Shown here: positions 46,138 through 55,799 of the stretch, piece by piece
Layout of the letters: each line of letters starts with the position of its first letter
How positions within the stretch are numbered: position 1 is the first letter of the stretch
Source of the DNA: Streptomyces sp. MST-110588
Lineage (GTDB): Bacteria > Actinomycetota > Actinomycetes > Streptomycetales > Streptomycetaceae
NCBI RefSeq assembly: GCF_022695595.1
Contig: NZ_CP074380.1
Span: forward strand, 620,001-684,000
Reading direction: 5' to 3'
DNA: 64,000 nucleotides
Translations under genes and position numbers: made by a program
Notes under the pieces: generated by a model
Database searches by the model: none
Seen by the model: the letters and a program-made list of their open reading frames with translations, nothing else
Told to the model about the DNA's origin: nothing

Positions 46138-47568
46138 TCAGACGGCCGAGGCGTCGTTGTCCGGGCCGAACCGGCTGCGTACGGCGGTCTGCACCTCGGC
46201 CTCCTCGGCCGGGTCGGCGGCCAGCCGGCGGAGCTGTTCGACGACCCGGTCGTCGCCGGTTGCGGCGTGCCGGGCGGCCAGCTCTCTGGTGGTCTCCTCG
46301 CAGTCCCACAGGCACTCGACGGCGAAACCGGCGGCAAAACCGGGATCCGTGCAGGCCAGGGCCCCGGCGGCGCGGCCTCTGAGGTGGGAGGAGGCGGTTT
46401 CGCGGTAGATGTGGCGCAGGACGGGGGCCGCGCAGGCGACGCCGAGCCGTCCGGCCCCGTCGACCAGTTCCCACAGGCCCTCCGCGTCCGGGCCTTCGGT
46501 TCGTACGATCCGGCGCAGCGCGGCCAGCACCGGCCCGGCGTCGCCCTTGTCGCCACGGCGGGCGAGCATCGCGGCGGCGGCCGAGCCCAGCCGGTCCGTA
46601 CGCCGCGCCCACAGCCTGGCCCGTTCGACGGCCACCGCCTCACGCATCCGGGCGAAGGAGGCGAGCGCCGCGTCGGTCAACGCCTCGGAGGAGAAGGGGT
46701 CGGCGACAGCGGTCTCGATGAGGTCCAGGGCGTCGGGATCGCCGCGTTCGGCGAGGTGCCGCAGGGCGGCGGCGCGGGCGGCGTCCGGGCCCCCGGCGGC
46801 GGCCCGCAGCAGCTCGGGGCGGTCCTCGGGCCCGGCCACGGCGGCCAGGCAGCGGGCGGCGGGCACCTGCCGCCACTCCTCGGGGTGCAGCTCCAGGCCC
46901 TTCTGGGCCCAGTCCAGGATTTCGGTGACGCTCCAGCCGGGGCGTGGCCCGCTCGGTCGCAACTGCCGCTGCCAGCGGTCGAAGGACCCCTGTTCCTGAG
47001 CGGCGCGGACCCGCTCGCCGTAGCGGGGGTCCTCGGCCCACAGCCGCCACGGCCGGGGCTCGAAGGCGTCGCGTACGGCGGTGGCCAGCTCCGCGTCGCC
47101 CTGTGGGGTCTGCGGGAAGCGTGCCAGGACGGCGGGCGCCAGGGAGGCCAGCCCGGCGTCGTCGTCCCGCAGTGCGAGCTCGTCCAGGGCCCAGCGCCAG
47201 TTGCTGCCGACGGCGGCGTAGCTGCGCAGCAGGAGCAGGGCCGCGTCACGGCCGTACGAGGCGAGGTGCCCCAGTACGGCCAGGGCGAGGCCGGTGCGCT
47301 CCTCGCTGTGGTCGGTGAGGTCCTCGGCGTGGAAGAGATGCCGCTCGATCTCCTCCAGCCCACCGTCGAGCTGCATGTACAGGCGTGCGTAGTACAGCGA
47401 CCGGTTCTCCACCTGCCAGTCGCGTCGCGGGTCGCGCAGCACACTGGCGTTCAGTGCCGCGAGCGCCTCGGCCCGCGGCGCCGCGAGGGCGTGCAGCGTC
47501 CCGTCGCCGCGGCCTCGCTGGAGGAGGCCGAGCAGGGTGCCACTGGGCGCTATGTCTGGATCGAACAT
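46138..47568 (-). CDS. HEAT-like alpha-helical repeat protein, function unknown
   Basis: A 476-residue protein made of repeated Ala/Leu/Arg-rich helix pairs (for example RAAALRHLAERGDPDALDLI and AAAMLARRGDKGDAGPVLAAL), the pattern of HEAT or armadillo solenoids used for protein binding. No catalytic motif, signal peptide or membrane segment. ATG 47568 (MFDPDIAPSGTLLGLLQR) is chosen as a natural N-terminus; an in-frame start at 47625 is possible and neither has a clear ribosome site. It is divergent from the PAS-SpoIIE phosphatase. Confidence 0.75.
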   Translation of the reverse strand: MFDPDIAPSGTLLGLLQRGRGDGTLHALAAPRAEALAALNASVLRDPRRDWQVENRSLYYARLYMQLDGGLEEIERHLFHAEDLTDHSEERTGLALAVLGHLASYGRDAALLLLRSYAAVGSNWRWALDELALRDDDAGLASLAPAVLARFPQTPQGDAELATAVRDAFEPRPWRLWAEDPRYGERVRAAQEQGSFDRWQRQLRPSGPRPGWSVTEILDWAQKGLELHPEEWRQVPAARCLAAVAGPEDRPELLRAAAGGPDAARAAALRHLAERGDPDALDLIETAVADPFSSEALTDAALASFARMREAVAVERARLWARRTDRLGSAAAAMLARRGDKGDAGPVLAALRRIVRTEGPDAEGLWELVDGAGRLGVACAAPVLRHIYRETASSHLRGRAAGALACTDPGFAAGFAVECLWDCEETTRELAARHAATGDDRVVEQLRRLAADPAEEAEVQTAVRSRFGPDNDASAV

Positions 47569-47891
47569 GAGGTCAGCATCCGGTGCGGGGGTCAGGCTGG
47601 CAACGGGATTTCCGCCGACCGGCATTCTTGCCGGTGACCGCGGGCCGTATGCATCGTTCCCACCATGGATCGGCGGGACGGACTGCTACCCGGCCGCCGC
47701 AGCCTAGCTTGGAACGGGCCGTTCCGCCGATTCGCGGGCAGGATCCCCCCGGGCTGCCAGGGGCATATGCCAAATGCACCACCGTATCGGGTAATGCCAA
47801 ATCCCTTACAGGGAGTCGCAGCCTGTGCAACAGTCGTAACCGGACCTTCCATCAGACCTGGCCGCCGCGCCGCCTGATCACGGAGAACGTC
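47569..47891. other. Divergent promoter region with direct repeats
   Basis: 323 bp between the HEAT-like and phosphatase genes. It contains a direct repeat ATGCCAAAT at 47767-47775 and 47794-47802 (27-bp period) and the palindrome GGCATATGCC at 47762-47771 overlapping the first copy. These are candidate regulator sites; no gene is seen. Confidence 0.5.
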
Positions 47892-49418
47892 ATGCCGTCC
47901 CACCTCTTCGCGGACCGCCCAGCCGCCCAGCCGCCCGAGCGCGAAACCGTCGACGCGCTGATCACGCAGGCCCGCCGTCTGCGCGGCGGCCTGGACGCCG
48001 TACGCCGCGAGACCTCGGCGGACAGCGAGGCCACCGCCGATCCCAGGCTGCGCTGGCAGCGGGCGCTGTGCGACCTCGCCGTCCACCACCTCGACGACCT
48101 CGGCGGCCACCTCGACCAGCTCAGAGAGGGCCTGCCCAAGGACGCCGGGGCAGGCGAGGGCGGGGAGCACGGAGAGCACGGAGAGCACGGGGATGCGGCG
48201 ACCGCGGAGGCGGCGGACGGGCTCGCGGCCTGTGAGGCTCCGGCCGGGTACGCGGCGGAGGCGGCGGCCCGCGGCTCGCTGCTGAGCCGGGTGGGCAGCG
48301 CCGAGTGGAACCTCCTCACCGATGAGGTGACCTGGTCGGACGAGCTGTTCGGGATCTTCGGCAAGGACCCGGCCGACGGGCCGCTGACCCTGGACGAACT
48401 GCCGTCGTTGATCTTCGCCGAAGACCAGGAGCAGCTCACCAGGATGGTCACGGACTGCCTGGTGGACGGCAGTCCGATCGACGGCGAGTTCCGCATCGTG
48501 CGCCCCGACGCGACCGTCCGTACGGTGCACATGGTCGGTGAGCCGGTGCTCGACGCCGACGGGAGCACCGCCTGCATGTGGGCCGTGCTGCGTGACGTGA
48601 GCGAGCTGCGCCGCAGCCAGCGGGCGGTGCGCGAGTCCCAGGACTCCTTCCGGCGCGAGCAGCACATCGCCCGGGCCGAGCACCGGCTCGCGGTCGAACT
48701 GCAGGAGGCGGTGCTGCCGCCGTGGCGCGGCTCCCTGCGCTTCCCGCACGGCGGACCGGTCGCCCTCGATCTCGCCGCCCGCTACCTCCCCTCCGCCACC
48801 AGCGCCCTGATCGGCGGTGACTGGTACGACGCCCTGCAACTCCCGGACGGCCGCACCTTGTTGAGCGTGGGCGACCTCACCGGCCACGGCGCCACGGCGA
48901 CGTCCGGCATGGCGATGGTCCTCGGCGCACTGCGCGGAATGGCCGTCTCCGGACAGGAGCCTGCCCCGCTGATGGGGTTCCTCAACCAACTCCTCGACGC
49001 CTCGGCACAGCCCGCTCTGGGCAGCGCGGTGTGCTGCCGCTTCGATCCGGCCACCCGCCGGCTGCTGTGGGCCCAGGCCGGACACCCCGCCCCGCTGCTC
49101 TTCCGCGGCGGGACGGGGCGCGCGCTACAGCCCCCCGAGGGTGTGCTGCTCGGTGCGACCACGGGCGCCCACTACACCCAGCGCACGGAGCAGTTGGAGC
49201 CCGGCGACCTTCTGGTGCTGCACACCGACGGGCTGGCGCCCCGTCGACGGCCCGACGCCCACACCACTCATGAGGGCACCGAGCAGCTCCTGTCGCTGGC
49301 GCCGCGGTTCGCCGCGGCCCGGGACGCGCAGAGCTGCGTCCGTATCGTCGCCGAGGAGTTCGGCAGCACCGAGCGCGAGGACGACGCGTGTGTCCTGATC
49401 GCCAGGGTGGGCGCTTGA
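47892..49418 (+). CDS. PAS domain, SpoIIE-type PP2C phosphatase
   Basis: A 508-residue signalling protein. A helical N-terminal part contains a short GEHGEHGEH repeat. A PAS domain spans about residues 130-250 (SAEWNLLTDEVTWSDELFGIFG), followed by a PP2C/SpoIIE domain. Metal-binding motifs are IGGDWYDALQLPDG, VGDLTGHGATAT and EDDACVLIA. Such proteins dephosphorylate anti-anti-sigma factors. GGAG lies 8 nt before the ATG at 47892. No anti-sigma or anti-anti-sigma gene is adjacent, so its partner is elsewhere. Confidence 0.9.
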   Translation: MPSHLFADRPAAQPPERETVDALITQARRLRGGLDAVRRETSADSEATADPRLRWQRALCDLAVHHLDDLGGHLDQLREGLPKDAGAGEGGEHGEHGEHGDAATAEAADGLAACEAPAGYAAEAAARGSLLSRVGSAEWNLLTDEVTWSDELFGIFGKDPADGPLTLDELPSLIFAEDQEQLTRMVTDCLVDGSPIDGEFRIVRPDATVRTVHMVGEPVLDADGSTACMWAVLRDVSELRRSQRAVRESQDSFRREQHIARAEHRLAVELQEAVLPPWRGSLRFPHGGPVALDLAARYLPSATSALIGGDWYDALQLPDGRTLLSVGDLTGHGATATSGMAMVLGALRGMAVSGQEPAPLMGFLNQLLDASAQPALGSAVCCRFDPATRRLLWAQAGHPAPLLFRGGTGRALQPPEGVLLGATTGAHYTQRTEQLEPGDLLVLHTDGLAPRRRPDAHTTHEGTEQLLSLAPRFAAARDAQSCVRIVAEEFGSTEREDDACVLIARVGA

Positions 49419-49514
49419 TGAGGCGGTCAGGGTAGGAGAGACGGTAGGAGAGACAGAGAGAACAGGCTGCCGTCACTGCTTCCGGGCTTCCCGGTTCCCG
49501 GCAACCTTCAGCTT

Positions 49515-49545
49515 CCGTACGTATCACTTCACTCGATACGTACGG
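49515..49545. terminator. Stem-loop between convergent phosphatase and NsdA-like genes
   Basis: Perfect 11-bp inverted repeat CCGTACGTATC / GATACGTACGG with a 9-nt loop between the two convergent stops. Confidence 0.7.
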
Positions 49546-49631
49546 TTATGTACTTGTCGTCCGGTCCGGCCTGCGGTACATCCCGCGGGAGCCGGCCGGA
49601 ACCACGCTGGCCGGAACCACGCCGCTCGGAG

Positions 49632-51125
49632 TCACAGGGTGAAGGTCTTGCCCAGCCGTGGGCTCTTGGCCCGCGGTCGGGGAAGGGCCTGCTGAATCTC
49701 CTCGCGCAGGTCCTGGATCTTGGCGTAGTTCGCGTACTGGCCGGTGAGCCGGTACATCTCCCGCAGCCGGTCCCAGGTGCGGTGCGAGGAGTTCTCCCCG
49801 ATGGACACCAGCGCCAGCCGGGCGTAGCGGTCGGCCTGTTCCGGGTCGTCGGCGATGAAGCACGCCGAGGCGAGCGAGATGTAGTCGAAGATCTGCGAGC
49901 GCTGGTAGCCCTCCCTGCGCAGCCGCAGCGCCTGTTTGGCGTGGCTCTGCGCGACCCGGGCCGCTTTCGGGTCGTGCTCGGCGAGCGTACGGAAGGCCAG
50001 CGCCTGCATGCCGTGCATGTCCGCCTCGTCGAACATCTGCATCCAGCTCGGCGGCGGCACATCGCCCCGGTCCGAGGCGAACAGCTCCTCGGCCTCGCCG
50101 AGCGTACGGCGCATCGCCTGGCCCTGCCCCTTGGTCGCCTGCGCCCACGCCTCGATGGTGTGGAGCATGGCGCGGGTACGGGGCAGGGCCTCGTCCCCGG
50201 AGCCGGACCGGGCGAGCTTCATCAGGTCCAGCGCGTCGTCCGGCCGTCCCAGGTGCACCATCTGGCGGGCGGCCCGGGAGAGCGCCTCGCCCGCCCGCGG
50301 CCGGTCGCCGCCCTCGCGCGCCGCGTGGGCGGCGATGACGAAGTACTTCTGGGCCGTGGGCTCCAGGCCCACGTCGTGCGACATCCAGCCCGCCAGGACG
50401 GCGAGGTTGGCGGCCACACCCCACAGCCTGCGCTGGAGGTGGTCGGGGTGCCGGTAGGCGAGCATCCCCCCGACCTCGTTGAGCTGTCCCACCACGGCCT
50501 TGCGCTGCAGCCCGCCACCACGGGCCGCGTCCCAGGCGCGGAAGACTTCGACCGAGCGCTCCAGGGCGTCGATCTCCTGTGACCCCACGGGGGCCGCTTC
50601 GTAACGGTCGAATCCGACCTGGTCGATGGGATGGGCGGCGAAAGGGTCGCCGAAGCGCGGTGCGTCGGCGGCCAGGGCCGGATCGGTGTGCAGCCAGTCG
50701 TGCATGGCGCTGCTGAGCGCGGAACCCGCGGCGAGCGCCGCGCCCGCGCCCACCAAGCCGCGTCGGTTGAGCATGAGGTCCATTCCCGTGAATTCCGTGA
50801 GGACCGCCGCCGTCCGCTCGGGCGGCCACGGCAGGCCGTCCGCGCCCTGCCGTCTACCCGCGCGCCCGGAACGGCCGAACCCGAGGTCCTCGATGGTTAC
50901 GACACGGCCGAGTCGCTCGGTGAACAGTGAGGCCAGCACTTTGGGCACCGGATCGCGGGGGGTCTCCCCCGTGTCGATCCAGCGCCGTACCCGCGAGGTG
51001 TCGGTCGCGAGCTGTGGGTGCCCCATGGCCGCCGCCTGCCGGTTGACCAGTCTCGCCAGCTCTCCCTTGGACCAGCCGGCAAGACCGAATAGATCCGCGA
51101 GACGGGTGTTCGGCTCCCTGTTCAC
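49632..51125 (-). CDS. NsdA-like TPR regulatory protein
   Basis: A 497-residue protein from the GTG at 51125, which has GGGGGC 7 nt upstream. The N-terminal helix-rich part (LADLFGLAGWSKGELARLVN, DTSRVRRWIDTGETPRDPVP) resembles a small DNA-binding or XRE-like domain. The rest (about residues 150-480) is TPR-like, with repeats around ALSRAARQMVHLGRPDDAL and AQSHAKQALRLRREGYQ. This architecture matches Streptomyces regulators of the NsdA type that repress antibiotic production and sporulation; identity with nsdA itself is not claimed. It is divergent from the phosphotransferase gene. Confidence 0.75.
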   Translation of the reverse strand: MNREPNTRLADLFGLAGWSKGELARLVNRQAAAMGHPQLATDTSRVRRWIDTGETPRDPVPKVLASLFTERLGRVVTIEDLGFGRSGRAGRRQGADGLPWPPERTAAVLTEFTGMDLMLNRRGLVGAGAALAAGSALSSAMHDWLHTDPALAADAPRFGDPFAAHPIDQVGFDRYEAAPVGSQEIDALERSVEVFRAWDAARGGGLQRKAVVGQLNEVGGMLAYRHPDHLQRRLWGVAANLAVLAGWMSHDVGLEPTAQKYFVIAAHAAREGGDRPRAGEALSRAARQMVHLGRPDDALDLMKLARSGSGDEALPRTRAMLHTIEAWAQATKGQGQAMRRTLGEAEELFASDRGDVPPPSWMQMFDEADMHGMQALAFRTLAEHDPKAARVAQSHAKQALRLRREGYQRSQIFDYISLASACFIADDPEQADRYARLALVSIGENSSHRTWDRLREMYRLTGQYANYAKIQDLREEIQQALPRPRAKSPRLGKTFTL

Positions 51126-51398
51126 GTCAAGCCCCCAGGTTCCTCGACTGAGTTGACAGTAACGGCCCGTCTCAGGCGCTGCGAGCATTCGCCAGGGTTC
51201 GCCAGGGTCCGCCAGATGGTCTGCCACCCGCGCCCGCGTGTTCTGTAAGGAATGCAGCCCCCGGCCCGGTGCCGGGATCGCATTCCCCAGGGTGCGAACC
51301 CTCTGACCGGGCCCGTTTCCCAAGCATGTCCGGGCCCCGTTCCACCGGGCCGGGAGCGCACGCACCACCGTCGGCGCACGAAGGGATCTGTCTCACCC

Positions 51399-52532
51399 AT
51401 GTACGCAGCATCGTCCGCCGTGACAGCCCCGCCCCGGCCGTACCGCCCGCAGCCGTCCGGCGGCGGGCCGTACCTCGACCCCTCCCAGTCGGCGGGGGCG
51501 GTCGCCGGCCTCCCCGGTGGCCGTCCCCGGCGGGCGCACGGGGCAGGCCCCCAACCGCTCAGCGGGAGACTCGACTTGTCCGGCCCCCAAGGCGCCCAGT
51601 TGCGCGCCGCGGTCGCCTCGGTGCACCGCATCTGCCCGGAGTTCAACCCGGTCCAGGTGCTGCGTCGGAGCGGCAGGTCCGTGCTCTTGGTGGGGACGAC
51701 GGGACGCACGTCCGCGGTCGCCAAGTGTTTACTGGACCACTCCCCGGCCTGGGCCGAGCGGTTCCGGCACGAAATAGCTTCTTACCGGGCGTTCGTACGC
51801 CACCGCCCGCCGGTGCGTGTGCCCCGGCTGGTGGCGGCGGACCCCGACAACTGCGTCCTGGTCGTGGAGCGGATGCCGGGCCGGGTCGCCGCGATGCAGA
51901 GGCATCCGACCGAGGCTCCGCCGCGCGCGGACGTACGGGCCGCCATCGGCGCGATCTGCCGGATCAACCTCTGGCAGCCGCCCCTGACGATGTTCGGCAA
52001 GCCGCTGGACTACGCGGGCCGGATCCGCCGTTTCCACGACCTCGGCCTGCTGACCGACCGGGACCTGGGCGATCTGCAGAAGCTCATGCACGGCCTGGCT
52101 CACAAGCAGGGCCAGTTCTGTCACGGTGACGCGCTGCTGAACAACGTCCTGCTCTCCCCGGCCGGGCCGGTGCTGCTCGACTGGGACAGCGCGGGGTGGT
52201 ACCTGCCGGGGTACGACCTGGCGACGCTGTGGTCGGTGCTCGGTGACGCTCCCGTGGCGCGCCGGCACATCAGCCAGCTCGCGCAGGCGGCGGGTCCGGC
52301 CGCGCGGGACGCCTTCCTGGTGAATCTGATGCTGGTGCTGACCCAGGAGATCCGGCGGTACGAGACCCAGGTCCAGCGGACCATGCGGGATCCGGCGCCG
52401 GCGGGCACCTCCGGTCCGGGACAGCCCGGGGCGCCCACGGCGGGCGAGGAGCAGCGGCTGCTGCTGCGCCGGCTGCACGACGACTGCCATATGGCGCGCC
52501 GTGCGGTACGGGCGGCGGTCGGCACCCGCTGA
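51399..52532 (+). CDS. APH-fold phosphotransferase with a TTA codon
   Basis: A 377-residue protein of the aminoglycoside phosphotransferase/choline kinase fold. The catalytic loop is [12 protein letters not shown] and the metal-binding motif LLDWDSAGW, and [12 protein letters not shown] provides the N-lobe lysine. The N-terminal 65 residues are Pro/Gly-rich. TTA at 51729-51731 (in AKCLLD) makes it a likely bldA-dependent gene. Substrate unknown; resistance cannot be inferred from fold alone. It is divergent from the NsdA-like gene and followed by a stem-loop. Confidence 0.85.
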   Translation: MYAASSAVTAPPRPYRPQPSGGGPYLDPSQSAGAVAGLPGGRPRRAHGAGPQPLSGRLDLSGPQGAQLRAAVASVHRICPEFNPVQVLRRSGRSVLLVGTTGRTSAVAKCLLDHSPAWAERFRHEIASYRAFVRHRPPVRVPRLVAADPDNCVLVVERMPGRVAAMQRHPTEAPPRADVRAAIGAICRINLWQPPLTMFGKPLDYAGRIRRFHDLGLLTDRDLGDLQKLMHGLAHKQGQFCHGDALLNNVLLSPAGPVLLDWDSAGWYLPGYDLATLWSVLGDAPVARRHISQLAQAAGPAARDAFLVNLMLVLTQEIRRYETQVQRTMRDPAPAGTSGPGQPGAPTAGEEQRLLLRRLHDDCHMARRAVRAAVGTR

Positions 52533-52550
52533 TCCACGCCGGGGGCAGGT

Positions 52551-52580
52551 GAGCGGCGCGTCCGTACGGGCGCGCCGCTC
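52551..52580 (+). terminator. Stem-loop terminator after the phosphotransferase gene
   Basis: Perfect 10-bp inverted repeat GAGCGGCGCG / CGCGCCGCTC with a loop that itself contains CCGTACGG; starts 18 bp after the stop. The rest of the 315-bp gap to the amidase shows no gene. Confidence 0.75.
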
Positions 52581-52847
52581 ATGTGTGCCGTCTTTGGGAA
52601 CACACGCTCGTGTGGGCCGTCCTCCGTGGCGCGCCGCGCCTCCCTACGCCACCCCCACCCCTTTGGCCCATCTCTTCCTCCCGCGCCCCAGGACACGCGC
52701 TGACATGCGGAATCCTCTCTGTGCGTGGTGATTGACGGATAGTCGGCGAACCGATAGCTCTGTTCATGCGGGTCCGCCCCGGACGCCCGTATGCGCACCA
52801 TCCGTCACACCGCCCCGGTTCCCTCCGGCCGGCACGAGGAGGCTGCA

Positions 52848-54881
52848 TTGCGAGGATCCGCCCCGGAAGACGAAGCACAACCCGCTCGTACGGGTGCGCG
52901 AAGGGACGCGGCCGTACGGGGAAGAGCGACCGCGCGCCGGACGGCCACCGCTGTCGCCACGGCCGCGCTGATAGTGCCCCTGGTCACGGCCACCCCGTCC
53001 GCCACCGCGGGCCAGCCCCGTACCGGCTCCCTCCAGCAGGCGTTCGCGGACGCCGCCGCCCGCTACCACGTCCCGCAGAGCGTGCTCCTGGGCGTGGCCT
53101 ACCTGGAATCCCGCTGGGACGGGCACCACGGCGCGCCCAGTGTGACCGGCGGCTACGGTCCGATGCACCTGACGGACGCCCGTACGGCGCTGGCCGGCAG
53201 CCGCACCCACCACAGCGACCCCACGGAGGACCCCCGCGGTGACGACTCCCGGCCCCGCAAGACGGTCCGGCCGCCGGCGTCCGGCGGGCTGCCGGACGAG
53301 GCCCGGCTGCCCGCCAGGCTGAAGACCCTGCGCCGGGCCGCCGAGCTGACCGGCCTTCCGGCGGCACGGCTGCGCACCGATCCGGCCGCGAACATCCGCG
53401 GGGGCGCGGCCCTGCTCGCCGCCGAACAGCGCCGGCTGGGCCTGCGGGCCGGCGGCGATCCGGCCGACTGGTACGGGGCCGTGGCCCGCTATTCGGGGGC
53501 CCAGGACGTACGGACCGCCTCCGGCTTCGCCGACGACGTGTACGACGTCATGCGCCGCGGCGAGACCCGTACGACCGACGAGGGCCAGCGGGTCACCCTG
53601 CCCGGGGCCCCGCGGCTGTCCCCCGACACCTCACAGGCCCGGCGCCTGGGGCTGCGGGCGGCACCGGCCGCGGGCCAGACCGAGTGCCCGCAGACGGTGA
53701 CCTGCCAGTGGATTCCCGCGCCGTACCAGCAGTTCGGTGACAACGACTACGGCAACCACGACATCGCCGACCGCCCCGAGGACCAGGACATCAACGCGAT
53801 CGTCATCCACGACGTGGAGGGCTATTACGACTCGGCGGTCAAGCTCGTCCAGGACCCCACGTATGTGTCCTGGCACTACACCATCCGCTCCTCCGACGGG
53901 CTGATCGCCCAGCACGTCAGGAACAAGGACGTCGCCTGGCACGCCGGCAACTGGTACGTCAATTCCCACTCCATCGGCATCGAGCACGAGGGCTTCCTCA
54001 CCGCGCCCGACACCTGGTACACCGAGGCGATGTACCGCGCCTCGGCCCGCCTGGTGAAGTACCTGGCCGACGAGTACGAGCTGCCGCTGGACCGGCAGCA
54101 CATCATCGGGCACGACAACGTCCCCGGTACGACGCCGGCCACGATCCCGGGCATGCACACCGACCCCGGCCCGTACTGGGACTGGGCGCACTACTTCGAG
54201 CTGCTCGGCGCTCCCTTCGCCGGTACCGCCGGCGCGGACAGCGACATGGTCACCATCAAACCGGACTACGCCAAGAACAAGCCGGTCTACACCGGCTGCA
54301 CGAAGGCCGGGACGTGTGCGGCGCACGGCTCCTCGGCGGTGCGCCTGTACACCTCGCCCAGCCTGACCGCGCCGCTGGTCAAGGACATCGGCCTGCGTCC
54401 GGACGGCGGGGCCTCGACGACCGACGTCAACGACACGGGCGCCCGGGCCACGACCGGGCAGCGGTACGCGGTCGCCGAGCGCCGCGGCGACTGGACCGCC
54501 ATCTGGTATCTGGGTCAGAAGGCGTGGTTCCACAACCCCAAGGACCAGCCGACGGCGGTGCCGACCAAGGGCCTGCTCGCCACGCCGAAAGCCGGTGTGG
54601 CCTCGATCCCGGTGTACGGCAGGGCCTACCCGGAGGCTGCGGCCTACCCGGCGAACGTGCCGGTCCAGCCGATCACTCCGCTGCCGTACAAGCTGCTCGC
54701 CGGACAGAAGTACGCCATCGGCGAGCGGCTGACCGGCGAGTACTTCTACGCCAAGACCTTCGAACTGGCCCCGCACCGGGTCGTGCGCGGCAAGGACGTG
54801 TACTACGAGATCCAGGTCGGGCACCGGGTGGGTTACGTACGGGCCGCCGACGTGGTCGTCAACGCACCGCCGGACGCTTAG
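52848..54881 (+). CDS. Secreted N-acetylmuramoyl-L-alanine amidase with an SLT-like N-terminal domain
   Basis: A 677-residue cell-wall hydrolase. TTG 52848 is preferred to an upstream ATG (52791) because GAGGAGG lies 5 nt before it. The signal peptide is RRTATAVATAALIVPLVTAT. Domains in order: a transglycosylase-like segment (SVLLGVAYLESRWDGHHG, about 70-240), then an Amidase_2 domain (about 310-470) with zinc ligands in IVIHDVEGYY and IIGHDNVPG. A C-terminal SH3-like region carries GYVRAADVVV. Two lytic activities in one chain would cut both glycan and peptide links, but the SLT glutamate assignment is tentative. Confidence 0.87.
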   Translation: MRGSAPEDEAQPARTGARRDAAVRGRATARRTATAVATAALIVPLVTATPSATAGQPRTGSLQQAFADAAARYHVPQSVLLGVAYLESRWDGHHGAPSVTGGYGPMHLTDARTALAGSRTHHSDPTEDPRGDDSRPRKTVRPPASGGLPDEARLPARLKTLRRAAELTGLPAARLRTDPAANIRGGAALLAAEQRRLGLRAGGDPADWYGAVARYSGAQDVRTASGFADDVYDVMRRGETRTTDEGQRVTLPGAPRLSPDTSQARRLGLRAAPAAGQTECPQTVTCQWIPAPYQQFGDNDYGNHDIADRPEDQDINAIVIHDVEGYYDSAVKLVQDPTYVSWHYTIRSSDGLIAQHVRNKDVAWHAGNWYVNSHSIGIEHEGFLTAPDTWYTEAMYRASARLVKYLADEYELPLDRQHIIGHDNVPGTTPATIPGMHTDPGPYWDWAHYFELLGAPFAGTAGADSDMVTIKPDYAKNKPVYTGCTKAGTCAAHGSSAVRLYTSPSLTAPLVKDIGLRPDGGASTTDVNDTGARATTGQRYAVAERRGDWTAIWYLGQKAWFHNPKDQPTAVPTKGLLATPKAGVASIPVYGRAYPEAAAYPANVPVQPITPLPYKLLAGQKYAIGERLTGEYFYAKTFELAPHRVVRGKDVYYEIQVGHRVGYVRAADVVVNAPPDA

Positions 54882-54972
54882 TGGCCCCTAGGGAACGCAG
54901 GGCGGCCTGAAGACCGCTGAAGACCGCAGGGCGAGTCTCAAGGAGGAGAGGCGGTTCTCCAGAGGGCAGGGT

Positions 54973-55008
54973 GGCCTTCCGGATGCGGTGTCCGTGTCCG
55001 GAAGGGCC
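54973..55008. terminator. Stem-loop between the amidase and a convergent hypothetical gene
   Basis: GGCCTTCCGGA / TCCGGAAGGGCC, an 11-bp stem with one bulged G and a 13-nt loop, placed between convergent stops. Confidence 0.6.
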
Positions 55009-55012
55009 GCCC

Positions 55013-55513
55013 TCAGCCCTGCTGGAACATCTCCGCGGGAAGCGGCTTGAGGAGCGCGTACAGGTCGTCGGTGATCGGCCGGTCCCAACTGGCGATGGTC
55101 ACCAGGACGCCGTCGCTGCGGTCGAACTGGGCGCAGGCGATCCGGCCCTCCGAGCACTTGATGCGCTTGACGATCAGCAGGTTGTCGTCGTGCATCACGG
55201 GGGTGTCCTCACTGGAGACGACCGTGACCGGCTCGTCGTTACCGAGCGCAGCGAGGAGCTGGGCCACCTCGAAGGGCACCTGCCCGTCCTCCAGCTCGCG
55301 GGCCGGTGAGCCCTCGGGAAGATTCCCGATGATCATCGCCGGGCCGCGTCCGCCGAACAGGTCGTAGCGCAGGAAGACGCCCTGGCAGCTTCCGTCGGGA
55401 GCGGGGAGCAGCCCCGCGCCGAGATTGCCCGGCCAGTCGCCGGGATCCATGGCGAGGACGTCGAAGTCAGGCCCGGCGGGCGTGGCTGCGCTGCGGCGGC
55501 GGAGAAAGGACAT
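55013..55513 (-). CDS. Conserved actinobacterial hypothetical protein
   Basis: A 166-residue soluble protein with a basic start (MSFLRRRS), then a mixed alpha/beta body (FDVLAMDPGDWPGNLGAGLL, CQGVFLRYDLFGGRGPAMII, DNLLIVKRIKCSEG). No catalytic motif or known domain recognised. It converges with the amidase and is monocistronic. Confidence 0.75.
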   Translation of the reverse strand: MSFLRRRSAATPAGPDFDVLAMDPGDWPGNLGAGLLPAPDGSCQGVFLRYDLFGGRGPAMIIGNLPEGSPARELEDGQVPFEVAQLLAALGNDEPVTVVSSEDTPVMHDDNLLIVKRIKCSEGRIACAQFDRSDGVLVTIASWDRPITDDLYALLKPLPAEMFQQG

Positions 55514-55799
55514 ACCGCCATCGTACGTGGCCCGCCCGGCCGCCCGCGCCGTGCGTCCCCCTTCTTCGGGGCGGCGGACCGGTTCCGCTCCGCGGTCTGC
55601 CGACGCCTTTCTTCTTCGCTGTTTCTCCTCTCCTTATCCGGTGTCCGCGTACCCTGACGGCGTGATCCGGAACGGTGATCCGGAACGGGGTTTCCGGTGC
55701 CATGAATCCGACGTCCCGCAACGGGAAGCAGCATCAACAGGACGTTCGGTCCGGACGTGGAAAGCAGATGGAAGCGGTTGAGCTGAACGGGGGGCTCCC

